DNA from: Methanosarcina sp. | Lineage (GTDB): Archaea > Halobacteriota > Methanosarcinia > Methanosarcinales > Methanosarcinaceae | NCBI RefSeq assembly: GCF_028693135.1 | Contig: NZ_JAQUVZ010000009.1 | Location: 1 to 64,000, forward strand | Reading direction: 5' to 3' | DNA length: 64,000 nt | In this document: one piece after another, positions 33,383-41,691 of the stretch | Numbering within the stretch: the first letter of the stretch is position 1 | Layout of the letters: each line of letters starts with the position of its first letter | Program-made: the position numbers and the translations under genes | Notes under the pieces: model-generated | What the model was told of the DNA's origin: nothing | Database searches by the model: none | Seen by the model: the letters and a program-made list of their open reading frames with translations, nothing else

Positions 33383-35152
33383 TTGGAAGTTGACCCAGAA
33401 TCCAAATTCAGATTTCATAACATAAAAGAATACCCCAGGATAACGGAGTATATCTCCCGGTTTGATACTGAGACTACCAGGGTCAACTCAATTGCCATTA
33501 TAATCGGGCTCCTGACAGGGCTCGTAATAGGCGTTTATGACCGCATTCTCCAATACAGCAACGTATTTTTGGGTATGCAACAGGGATACTCATTACACGA
33601 GTTCCCATTCTATTATGTAATATTCACGCCTGCCCTTGGTGGGCTGTTGGTGGGGTTAATCACCCACTTCCTGATAAAAAAGAAATACGGAGTTGAGGGG
33701 CTTATAGAAACCGTAACCCTCCGTGGAGCAAGGATTAAGCTCAAGGATGCTTTTCTGGAGGTCTTTACTTCAATAATCACTATCAGTTCAGGAGGCGCCC
33801 TGGGAAAGGAAGCGCCAGGTGTCCTTGCCGGAGCCGGGACAGGCGCTCTTGTAGGGAGAATCCTGAAGAGCCCGGAAAGGCAACTTCAGACCCTTCTCGG
33901 TTGCGGGGCTGCCGGCGGAATTGCAGCTGCCTTCAGCGCCCCGCTTGCAGGTGTGGTCTTTGTAGTAGAGGTGATTTACGGAGAACTTGAAACCAGGACC
34001 TTTATTCCGATAGTTATCTCTTCAGTCTTTGCAACCCTTGTCTCAAGCACGCTTTTCGGGATAAAACCCATCGAGATCTCTTCCTACCAGTTAGTCAGCC
34101 CCTACAAAGAACTGGGGCTCTACCTTGTCCTCGGACTTCTTGCAGGGATCACCTCTACAATTCTGATCCGGACGCTTTACTACACAAAAGACCTTTTTTC
34201 GGGAATCCCTCTGCATCCAGTCTTCAAACCTGCCCTGGGAGGGCTTGCAGTAGGTATAATCGGCCTTTTTTACCCCCGGGTCCTGGGAATGGGGTATGAT
34301 GTTATTATGGACGCCCTGAACAACCAGTTTCCCTTCAAGCTCCTGCTGGTCCTGCTTTTCCTGAAAATCCTCGCATTTTCCCTGAGCCTGGGTTCTGGGG
34401 GATCGGGTGGGACGATTGTCCCCTCCCTTTTCACAGGCGCAATGTTAGGGGGAGCCTTCGGGACAGCCGCAAACATGTTCTTCCCGGGGATGATTGCAGA
34501 GCCAGGAGCCTATGCTATGGTTGGGATGGGAGCGGTCTTTGCCGGGACTGCCCGAGCTCCCCTTACCGCCATCCTGATCCTTTTTGAGATCACCAGGGAT
34601 TACAGTCTCATCCTCCCTCTCATGTTTGCCTGCGTGCTGAGCAATGTGATGTCCAATGCCCTGTATACGGAGTCCATTTTCACAGAAGGGCTCCGCAGGA
34701 GAGGGTTTAAGATCCGAAAAGGCCGGGAAGTGGATATCATGGTCTCCATGTTTGTAAAAGATGCCATGGTCACACATGTCCAGACCGTCTCCGAAGAAAA
34801 AAACGTGGATATCCTTATTGCACTCATGCAGGCAAGCCGCCATGCCGGTTTTCCAGTCCTTGATTCAAAAGGCAAACTTTCAGGGATAGTAACACTCTCA
34901 GACCTCCGAAGTAAAGTAAAATACGGAGAAGTTGACAAAAAGATAGGGGATATCGCTACCCGGGATGTGGAAGTCGCCTACCCCGACGAAACCCTTGAAG
35001 CCGTCCTCAAACGCCTTGGCTCAAAGCAAATAGGCAGGCTCCCCGTTGTGGACCGCGAGGATAAAACAAGACTTCTTGGCCTCATCACCCGGAGTGACGT
35101 CGTAAACTCATATAACAAGAAAGTCGTGGAAAAAGTCCGGGACACAGACTAA
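33383..35152 (+). CDS. ClC-type chloride channel/transporter with tandem CBS domains
   Basis: A 589-residue membrane protein. The ClC core (about 40-430) shows the anion-pathway motifs SSGGALGKEAPGVLAGAG, with the gating Glu in GKEAP, and GSGGSGGTIVPSLFTGAMLGG, with ten or more membrane helices. The C-terminal part has two CBS domains (about 452-515 and 520-585, with PVLDSKGKLSGIVTLSDL and LPVVDREDKTRLLGLITRSD), which usually bind adenine nucleotides and regulate gating. The gate Glu suggests a Cl-/H+ exchanger, not decided. The start is TTG at 33383 with an AGAGG-like site. Possibly co-transcribed with the following NACHT gene, 85 bases on. Confidence 0.94.
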   Translation: MEVDPESKFRFHNIKEYPRITEYISRFDTETTRVNSIAIIIGLLTGLVIGVYDRILQYSNVFLGMQQGYSLHEFPFYYVIFTPALGGLLVGLITHFLIKKKYGVEGLIETVTLRGARIKLKDAFLEVFTSIITISSGGALGKEAPGVLAGAGTGALVGRILKSPERQLQTLLGCGAAGGIAAAFSAPLAGVVFVVEVIYGELETRTFIPIVISSVFATLVSSTLFGIKPIEISSYQLVSPYKELGLYLVLGLLAGITSTILIRTLYYTKDLFSGIPLHPVFKPALGGLAVGIIGLFYPRVLGMGYDVIMDALNNQFPFKLLLVLLFLKILAFSLSLGSGGSGGTIVPSLFTGAMLGGAFGTAANMFFPGMIAEPGAYAMVGMGAVFAGTARAPLTAILILFEITRDYSLILPLMFACVLSNVMSNALYTESIFTEGLRRRGFKIRKGREVDIMVSMFVKDAMVTHVQTVSEEKNVDILIALMQASRHAGFPVLDSKGKLSGIVTLSDLRSKVKYGEVDKKIGDIATRDVEVAYPDETLEAVLKRLGSKQIGRLPVVDREDKTRLLGLITRSDVVNSYNKKVVEKVRDTD

Positions 35153-35237
35153 AAGCAGTAAACTAAAAAAGGTCCCCTGACAAAAAGAATAGAACCAAAA
35201 AAATGGAATCTATTCGTGCTAAAATTGTGGGGACCTT

Positions 35238-38200
35238 ATGCCTGTAACAGAGAGCATCTCAAAAGGCGGACTGGATAAACTGGATAAATACCTGAAAGGT
35301 TTAATTCAGGAAGACAGTACAGAAGATATCAGTAATTTCTACACCAGTAATTTTTACACCAGTAATTTTTACACGGAACTTTCGGTCAGGGAAATATTAC
35401 CGATCACCCGCCAACTTTTTGAAGAAAAGGTCTGTCTGAACCGTGAATTTGGAGTCCTTCAATTTGTAAAAAAAGAAAAACATTTAATAATTTACGGAGA
35501 AGCAGGTTCGGGAAAGACCTGGACCCTTAGATGGCTGGGTAATGCCTGTGCCAGGAAATGCCTCGATAAAAAAGAAGGCTTTGTCCCCATTTACGCAGCA
35601 CTTGATTCCTACGTTAAAGGCTCTTTTTATGATTATTTGAGAAGGACAACGGGAAAAAAAGGTATATCAGGACCTGATTTCAGGAAACTGCTGGAAGGAA
35701 AAGCCCTGCTGCTTCTGGATGGGCTTGACACGCTTACCCCTTCCGACAATTTTTCTCCTTTCGATGAAATTTCCGATTTTATCTCAGAATACGAAAACTG
35801 CAGATATGTTCTAGCCTCAAGACCCCGGCTTTCCGGCAGCATAAGAAACAGGTTTGCGGTTTGCGAACTTGAAAAACTGACTGATGAAAAAGTCAGGGAC
35901 TTTATAGAGAAGTATATCCCGGATGAGGAACAGGCAAACTTTCTGAAAACCGCTGCCCTGAAAGAAAACAATTCAAATACGGTTCTTCGAAATCCCCTGA
36001 TGCTTTCCCTCTGGCTCGAAATTGCAGAGTCCAGCCGGGGGATAAAAGAAAATGAAAAAAAGATTGAAGCTTCTCTTCCATCCAACCGGGCGGAGATTTA
36101 TAAGGCTTTCATTTCAGAGCTATTAAAAAAATTGACAGAAGAAAAATCAATTCTCAGCGCCGAGAATGTATACTCGGAAAAAGAGAATTCGGAAAAAGAG
36201 AACTCGGAAAAAGAGAACTCGGAAAAAGAGAACTCGGAAAAAGAGAACTCGGAAAAAGAGAATTCAGAAAAAGAGAACTCGGAAAGGATAATAATTGAAA
36301 ATATCCTTATTGATTTATCCTTCAAACTCCAGTGCATGAATAAGGTTTCATGCAAATACAAATACGCCTTTGAAGTGGCAGGGAAATATGTAAAATATGA
36401 TTCATCCGGCAGATACGGTTCATTCTTCAAAAAAGAGGCAAGAAAAATTCTTCAGGCGTGCTTTGAGCTAGGGATCCTGAGAAGAAAAGGTTCCGAAATA
36501 AGATTAGAAATACACCAATCACACCAATCTTTTCAGGAGTACTTTGCTGCCTTAAAGTTGAGAACGTATTTTGAAAACGGCATGGATATCTCAGATGCGT
36601 TTGAGCATCCTGAATGGGAAGACGTGGTCATATTCACCTCTGAGCTGGTTGAATCTGGGGAAGAACTGGTAAATTCCATTATTTTAAGCGGGAATTTATG
36701 CCTTGCTTCAAAATGTGCAGGGAAAACCGGGCCCGAAACAAAGGAAAAATTATGTGCATTGCTTGCCAGGAAGCTTGACAGTAAATTTACAGTGGAAAAA
36801 CTGAGGACAATTCAGAGCCTCGGAAGCCTGGGGACTTGCGGGATTGAAGCTGTTTCGGAAGCGTTTCACGATGAAGAGATAAGTGTGAGAAGGGAAGCTG
36901 TGAGGATCCTTGGGGAAACAAAATCAGAAGCGGCTCTTGCCCCGCTCACGGCCGCACTTGGAGACGGAGATTATTCGGTAAGGAGGGAAGCTGTAAAGGC
37001 TCTTGGAGTGATCGGGTCCGAGAGAGCAACCGAACTGCTCACGAACGCATTTGAAGATCAGGAAAGGGCTGTCCGTCTGGAAGCTACGGAAGCGCTGGCT
37101 CAGATTGAATCGAAAAGAGCGCTCGAAATCCTGGTAGGTGCCCTTGAGGCTAAAGATGATTTTGTGCGCTGGGGAGCTATAGGGGCTCTTGGCAGGGCAA
37201 ACTCCGAAAAAGCAGCTGACCTTCTCATAGAGGCATTCCGGGAGGGAGATAACTTTGTTCGCCTGGGAGCCGCAGAAACCCTGGGCCAGATGAAATCAGA
37301 AAAAGCTTCCGGAATGCTCATAGAAGCCCTGGGAGACGAAGAGGAGTTTGTGCGATGGATAGCAGCAAAAGAACTTGGAAAAATAAAACTGGACAAAAGT
37401 CCTGATATTTTCATCGGCGCACTTGGGGATAAAAGCCACTTTGTCCGCAGGGAAGCGGCAAAAGCCCTCGGGAGGGCAGGGGTTGAGAAAGCAATTTCCC
37501 CTCTGATGTCCGCACTCTCTGATGAAGAAGAGTCTGTAAGAAAGGCAGCCGCTGAAGCCCTTGGAGATATAGGGGCAAAAAAAGCAGTTGACTCCCTGAT
37601 CAGCTTACTCGGGGACGAGAGCCATTCAGTCCGGATAGAAGCAGCAAGGGCACTCGGGATGATAGAATCCGGGAAAGCCGTTTCTCCGCTCCTCCTCGCA
37701 CTTGGAGATGAAAACCGCTTCGTCCGGAGAGGAGCGGCAAATGCCCTTGGACAGCTGAAACTCGAAAAAACCCTCGAACCGCTCATCTGTGCATTCGGAT
37801 CAGGGGACCATTTTGTGAGGCGAGAGGCAGTAAGAACTCTCGGCCTGATAAAATCAGACAGGGCGTTGGAATCAGACGGGGAATTGAACCAGATGCCAGA
37901 TACAGCCTCAGACCGGACCCTTGACATGCTGATTAGTGCCCTTGAAGACGAAGACGAGTTTGTGCGAAGAGAAGCTACAAAAGTTCTCGGAAACCTTTCA
38001 GAAAAAGAATCCGAAAGAGCTCTTAACCCCCTGATAAATGCTCTTGAAGATAAAGATGAGGAAGTTAGGAGGTTTGCAGCAGAGGCTCTTGTGAACCTGG
38101 ACCCCGGAAGATCCATTGAACCCCTGATCTCCACCCTCAAGTCCGGAGACGAAATGGTGAGAAGGCTTGCAGCAGAGGCACTTGGCAGGATAAAATCAAA

Positions 38201-38729
38201 AAAAGCCATCCAGCCCCTGATAGATGTCCTTCTTTACGATGACGCTGGATTTGTGCGAAGGGAAGCTGCAAGAGCCCTTGGAAAAATAAAATCCGAAAAA
38301 ACCATTGACCCGCTTATTAAGGCACTAATTGATGAAAACAATGATGGCAGATGGAGTGCAGCAGAAGCCCTGGGGCGGATTAAAGCCGAAAAAGCAATCG
38401 ATCCTCTAATCAATGCTCTTGCCGACATTGACGATTTCACAAGGTGGGCGGCGGCAAGAGCCCTGGGCAGGATAAAACCGAAAAAAGCAATCGAGCCCCT
38501 AATCAACTCACTCTATGACTGGAACCGCTTCGTAAAAGCAGAGGCTGCATGCGCACTCAGTGAAATCTGTACGATATCCGATAAAGCACAGCTGCAGGCT
38601 TTACTTGCCTCGGAAAATAGATTTGCAGCAAATCTTGCTTTTGAGATCCTAGAAAGCCTTGAAACCGAAGAAAAATCAAAAGCCATATTGTTCCAGGAGC
38701 GGAGACATGTTCACATGGATCATGTTTGA
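35238..38729 (+). CDS. NACHT NTPase with about 18 HEAT repeats (core-only paralogue)
   Basis: A 1163-residue protein. Residues 1-60 are a short leader with three SNFYT repeats. The NACHT module follows: Walker A GEAGSGKTWTLRWL near 87-100, Walker B ALLLLDGLDTL near 155-165, and YVLASRPRLSG. A seven-fold SEKEN repeat (about 313-347) sits in the winged-helix part before FKLQCMNKVSCKYKYAF and IHQSHQSFQEYFAALKLR. Some 18 PBS-lyase-type HEAT units of 31 residues (about 541-1135, consensus KAIxPLIxALxDxDxFVRRxAAxALGxIKSE) fill the rest. It is homologous to 43503-47261 but has neither that protein's N-terminal domain nor its DUF4062 end. STAND proteins of this kind usually sense a trigger with the repeat domain; anti-phage or death-type function is inferred. 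Confidence 0.9.
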   Translation: MPVTESISKGGLDKLDKYLKGLIQEDSTEDISNFYTSNFYTSNFYTELSVREILPITRQLFEEKVCLNREFGVLQFVKKEKHLIIYGEAGSGKTWTLRWLGNACARKCLDKKEGFVPIYAALDSYVKGSFYDYLRRTTGKKGISGPDFRKLLEGKALLLLDGLDTLTPSDNFSPFDEISDFISEYENCRYVLASRPRLSGSIRNRFAVCELEKLTDEKVRDFIEKYIPDEEQANFLKTAALKENNSNTVLRNPLMLSLWLEIAESSRGIKENEKKIEASLPSNRAEIYKAFISELLKKLTEEKSILSAENVYSEKENSEKENSEKENSEKENSEKENSEKENSEKENSERIIIENILIDLSFKLQCMNKVSCKYKYAFEVAGKYVKYDSSGRYGSFFKKEARKILQACFELGILRRKGSEIRLEIHQSHQSFQEYFAALKLRTYFENGMDISDAFEHPEWEDVVIFTSELVESGEELVNSIILSGNLCLASKCAGKTGPETKEKLCALLARKLDSKFTVEKLRTIQSLGSLGTCGIEAVSEAFHDEEISVRREAVRILGETKSEAALAPLTAALGDGDYSVRREAVKALGVIGSERATELLTNAFEDQERAVRLEATEALAQIESKRALEILVGALEAKDDFVRWGAIGALGRANSEKAADLLIEAFREGDNFVRLGAAETLGQMKSEKASGMLIEALGDEEEFVRWIAAKELGKIKLDKSPDIFIGALGDKSHFVRREAAKALGRAGVEKAISPLMSALSDEEESVRKAAAEALGDIGAKKAVDSLISLLGDESHSVRIEAARALGMIESGKAVSPLLLALGDENRFVRRGAANALGQLKLEKTLEPLICAFGSGDHFVRREAVRTLGLIKSDRALESDGELNQMPDTASDRTLDMLISALEDEDEFVRREATKVLGNLSEKESERALNPLINALEDKDEEVRRFAAEALVNLDPGRSIEPLISTLKSGDEMVRRLAAEALGRIKSKKAIQPLIDVLLYDDAGFVRREAARALGKIKSEKTIDPLIKALIDENNDGRWSAAEALGRIKAEKAIDPLINALADIDDFTRWAAARALGRIKPKKAIEPLINSLYDWNRFVKAEAACALSEICTISDKAQLQALLASENRFAANLAFEILESLETEEKSKAILFQERRHVHMDHV
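35331..35375 (+). repeat. 15-bp coding minisatellite, three copies
   Basis: AGTAATTTYTACACC repeated three times in frame gives SNFYT-SNFYT-SNFYT in the leader of the NACHT protein. Nearly identical copies mean recent expansion. Confidence 0.9.
36174..36278 (+). repeat. 15-bp coding minisatellite, seven copies
   Basis: TCGGAAAAAGAGAAY repeated seven times in frame gives seven SEKEN units. The paralogue at 43503 has no such insert at the matching place (between the FVSGLF-like helix and FKLQC), so the expansion is specific to this gene. Copy number is likely to vary between strains. Confidence 0.9.
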
Positions 38730-38760
38730 ACAAAAAGGCAAACCGGAATTGGAACATTGA

Positions 38761-38805
38761 AAAATTAGAAAACTGAAAATTAGAAAACTGAAAATTAGAA
38801 AACTG
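38761..38805 (+). repeat. 15-bp tandem repeat between NACHT gene and methyltransferase gene
   Basis: AAAATTAGAAAACTG stands three times in exact register directly downstream of the first NACHT gene, a third 15-base repeat in this locus. Confidence 0.85.
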
Positions 38806-38834
38806 AAAAAAATCAATAAATAGGAGCCAGAAAA

Positions 38835-39875
38835 ATGGTACAGAATCTCAGGAAAAACTTTCTTAACGCGCTTCAGGGAAAGCCCGTGGACAGAATCCCC
38901 GTTTGCTCCGTGACCCAGACCGGAACTGTAGAACTGATGGACCTGACCGGTGCCGCCTGGCCAGCCGCTCACTCTGACCCGGAAAAGCTGGCAGCTCTTG
39001 CCCTTGCAGGCTACGAGATTGCGGGCCTTGAAGCCGTACGTTATCCCTATTGTCTGACCGTGCTTGCCGAAGCCATGGGCTGCAATGTGCGGATGGGCAC
39101 AAAAGATATCCAGCCCTCGGTCCTGTCTCACCCCTTCTCGGAAGGCCCGGAAAAACTGAAAGTCCCTGAAGCCCTGCTCGAAAGGGGAAGAATCCCCACC
39201 GTGTTCAAAGCAACGGAAATCCTGGCAGCCCGGACAGGAGGAAAAACCGGGAATCAAGAAGTCCCTCTTATCGCAGGGATGGAAGGGCCCCTGACGGTTT
39301 TTACCCACCTTGCGGAAGTCAAAAACTACCTGATCTGGACTATAAGAAAACCCGACTACGTCGACGCCTTCATGGAAACCTGCACCGAAATATGCATTGA
39401 GTACGCAAACGCTCTCTTCGACCACGGCGCAGATGCCCTCTGCATGCCCGACGGCGGAATAGTCGGCTCAAGGATGATGCCCCCTTCGGTTCTGGAAAAC
39501 TCTGTCAAACCCTTCTACAAACGCCTCTGCAAAAAAGTGAAAGGCCCCGTAATCCTGCACATCTGCGGCGATGCAGGAGATTCCCTGAAAACCCTTTCAG
39601 AATGCGGGTTTGAAGCCATCAGCATCGAAGAAAAAGCCAGCATAAAAGCTGCAAAAGAAGCCATCGGAGACAGGGCAAGGTTAATTGGAAACGTTTCTCC
39701 CTCAAGGACTCTGCTCTTCGGAACCCCCGACGATGTGAAAGCAGAAGCAAAACAGTGCCTTTCAGCCGGTGTGGATATTCTTGCCCCGGGCTGTGGGATT
39801 GCTCCGAGAACTCCGCTTGCAAATATGAGGGCACTGGTGGAAGCCAGGGACGAGTGGTATGAAAAGACGAAATGA
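38835..39875 (+). CDS. Methylcobamide:coenzyme M methyltransferase-like protein (MtaA/MtbA/UroD family)
   Basis: A 346-residue protein of the uroporphyrinogen decarboxylase-like fold used by MtaA and MtbA, which move a methyl group from a methylated corrinoid protein to coenzyme M. It opens NLRKNFLNALQGKPVDRIPV, and the zinc-binding set is present: HICGD (His and Cys) and the later LAPGCGIAPRTP cysteine. The length fits MtaA/MtbA (about 340). Which methylated substrate it serves cannot be decided; no corrinoid protein gene is adjacent. The ATG at 38835 has AGGAG. It may lie in one transcript with the NACHT gene, though likely by chance. Confidence 0.88.
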   Translation: MVQNLRKNFLNALQGKPVDRIPVCSVTQTGTVELMDLTGAAWPAAHSDPEKLAALALAGYEIAGLEAVRYPYCLTVLAEAMGCNVRMGTKDIQPSVLSHPFSEGPEKLKVPEALLERGRIPTVFKATEILAARTGGKTGNQEVPLIAGMEGPLTVFTHLAEVKNYLIWTIRKPDYVDAFMETCTEICIEYANALFDHGADALCMPDGGIVGSRMMPPSVLENSVKPFYKRLCKKVKGPVILHICGDAGDSLKTLSECGFEAISIEEKASIKAAKEAIGDRARLIGNVSPSRTLLFGTPDDVKAEAKQCLSAGVDILAPGCGIAPRTPLANMRALVEARDEWYEKTK

Positions 39876-40330
39876 AAAAAAGATGAGAGGAACAAAAGTA
39901 AGGGGAAAATTCAGGCCATATTTTTAGCTGTATCGAGGCATTTACTTAGTATCTTATTAAATGGGCTTAATGGGCTCCTTTTCGATTATATAGTATAAAA
40001 CTTCTCAATGTTCACATATCCTGTCACTCTTGCCACTCCTACACATGGCGAAGTGGTCAGAGAATCTTTTTTTAATAGGGTTTCATGTAACCAAAAAAAG
40101 TTACGATTCAGATAAACAAAACTTACAGGAAAACAAAACATACAGGGACCTGTTCAGCTATAATTATTAAGATTAGTTAAATTTAAGTTCATTTATAGTA
40201 TTATACATATAATACCGCAAAATTGAATAAGATATACACAAATTTAGAAATTTCAGATCGTTACCAGTCTATTTTCGTTGTAAAGTGTGTAAATCATTCA
40301 AAATTAAAAAGGTACATCGGGGGGGGAATT
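39876..40330. other. Intergenic region, promoter for the amidotransferase gene
   Basis: About 455 bases. The T-rich end of the methyltransferase transcript gives way to very AT-rich DNA with TATA-like TTTATAGTATTATACATATAAT (about 40193-40214). A frame open from 40223 runs into the next gene but its first 36 codons show no domain features. No other gene seen. Confidence 0.4.
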
Positions 40331-41461
40331 ATGGCAGAGAATGAATACTTGAAAAGATGTAGTATGTGTATACTGCCCGAAACAACACCAAACATTACTT
40401 TTGATAAAGATGGTGTTTGTAATTTTTGCCATTCTCATGTAAAAGTACAGTATGAAGGGGAATCAAAACTTAGAGAATTACTGTACTCGTACCGCAAAGA
40501 TAGCAGCAAATATGATTGTGTTTTAGGAATCAGTGGTGGGAGAGATAGCAGTTATACACTCCTTAAACTTGTAAAAGATTATAATCTAAAAGTTCTGGCA
40601 GTTAATTACGAAAATCCATTTACGGATCCCCAGGCTAAAACCAATATTGAAAATGCTGTAGAAGCGCTAAACGTTGATGTTGTTAGTTTCAAATTGAAGA
40701 ATAATATTCATGAAAAAACATTTAAACATAATTTTACTTCATGGCTTCGCGAACCATCTCCTGCGGCTATACCTATGATGTGTATTGCCTGTAAATTGAT
40801 TCTTCCAAATGTAATTAAGTACGCAAAAAAGTATGGTGCGGGATGTGTAGTAACAGGAGGTAATCCATATGAGTACATATCTTTTAAAAGGGAATTACTG
40901 AATGTTTCAACAGATGACAATTACATGAATCTCTTAACAAAAAGTTTTGGCATAAAAGGTTTTGGAGGAATTGCGAATGAGATGCTAAAAAATCCTCTTT
41001 ATTGCCATCCGAAGTGTATTCCCACAATGGTAACAGGATTTTTGTACGGAAATCCGTACAGTTTTGGACCCCGGTTTTTGTCCCCGAATATTAAGTTTAT
41101 AGACATATTTCACTACATTCCCTGGAAAGAAGAAGAAGTTTTGTCAAGAATAAAGCGGGAATTGAACTGGGAAAGCCCGAGACGATTCAGTTCATCCTGG
41201 AGATTTGACTGCACTGTAAGTCATTTAAAAGATTTTATGTATATGAAAACTCTCAACATGACAGAAAAAGATGATTTTTATTCCAAAATGGTAAGAGAAG
41301 GTTTAATTACTCGTGAGGAAGCGCTAACAAGGCTAAAAGATGAAAATAAATTACATATGAATGAAATAAGGAAATTACTTGATAGCACCGGAATCACCGA
41401 GATTTCTTACTTAAAAAGGGATAAAGAGGAGCTCATTCGAAAAGAATTACTGGCTGAATAA
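40331..41461 (+). CDS. N-acetyl sugar amidotransferase (PP-loop, WbpG-like)
   Basis: A 376-residue protein. It opens with a zinc-ribbon-like CSMCILPETTPNITFDKDG and GVCNFC, then a PP-loop ATP-binding motif GISGGRDSSYTLL (about residues 70-82), as in enzymes that use ammonia from a partner amidase to aminate UDP-N-acetyl sugars for surface glycans (TIGR03573 type). CIACK and CHPKC cysteine pairs follow. The start at 40331 has an unusual G-run ribosome site (GGGGGGGGAA). Its HisH/HisF-like partners are not adjacent, which is odd for the pathway; it may be a stray member of a glycan cluster. AT-rich codon use unlike the neighbouring methyltransferase gene suggests transfer. Confidence 0.85.
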   Translation: MAENEYLKRCSMCILPETTPNITFDKDGVCNFCHSHVKVQYEGESKLRELLYSYRKDSSKYDCVLGISGGRDSSYTLLKLVKDYNLKVLAVNYENPFTDPQAKTNIENAVEALNVDVVSFKLKNNIHEKTFKHNFTSWLREPSPAAIPMMCIACKLILPNVIKYAKKYGAGCVVTGGNPYEYISFKRELLNVSTDDNYMNLLTKSFGIKGFGGIANEMLKNPLYCHPKCIPTMVTGFLYGNPYSFGPRFLSPNIKFIDIFHYIPWKEEEVLSRIKRELNWESPRRFSSSWRFDCTVSHLKDFMYMKTLNMTEKDDFYSKMVREGLITREEALTRLKDENKLHMNEIRKLLDSTGITEISYLKRDKEELIRKELLAE

Positions 41462-41691
41462 GTAAGATAGTCTCTCTTTAAAGACCTTCTTTAAATACCT
41501 CGAAAAACCGACCAATTTTTCAAGGGCTAATAAACCTTATTTAGCAGGTGAAATTTCGAGGATACAACTTATAGTGAAGGCATTTGCGGAGACAAGGGGC
41601 ATTAGAAGAAGGATTGAATAAAAGGTTAGAGGCGGGTGAAAATAAGGGGAAAAAATAAGACTGAGCCACCTTATAAGCTTTATTCTGACCG

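Noticed and set aside
37100-38209. A 369-codon open frame on the minus strand of the first NACHT gene, and similar ones opposite the second
   Set aside because: They are antisense shadows of the repeated HEAT codons; composition is Ser/Arg/Ala-rich with no domain or start signals.
40223-40330. A 36-residue N-terminal extension of the amidotransferase
   Set aside because: The strong G-rich ribosome site lies directly before ATG 40331, and the zinc-ribbon start of the family follows there.
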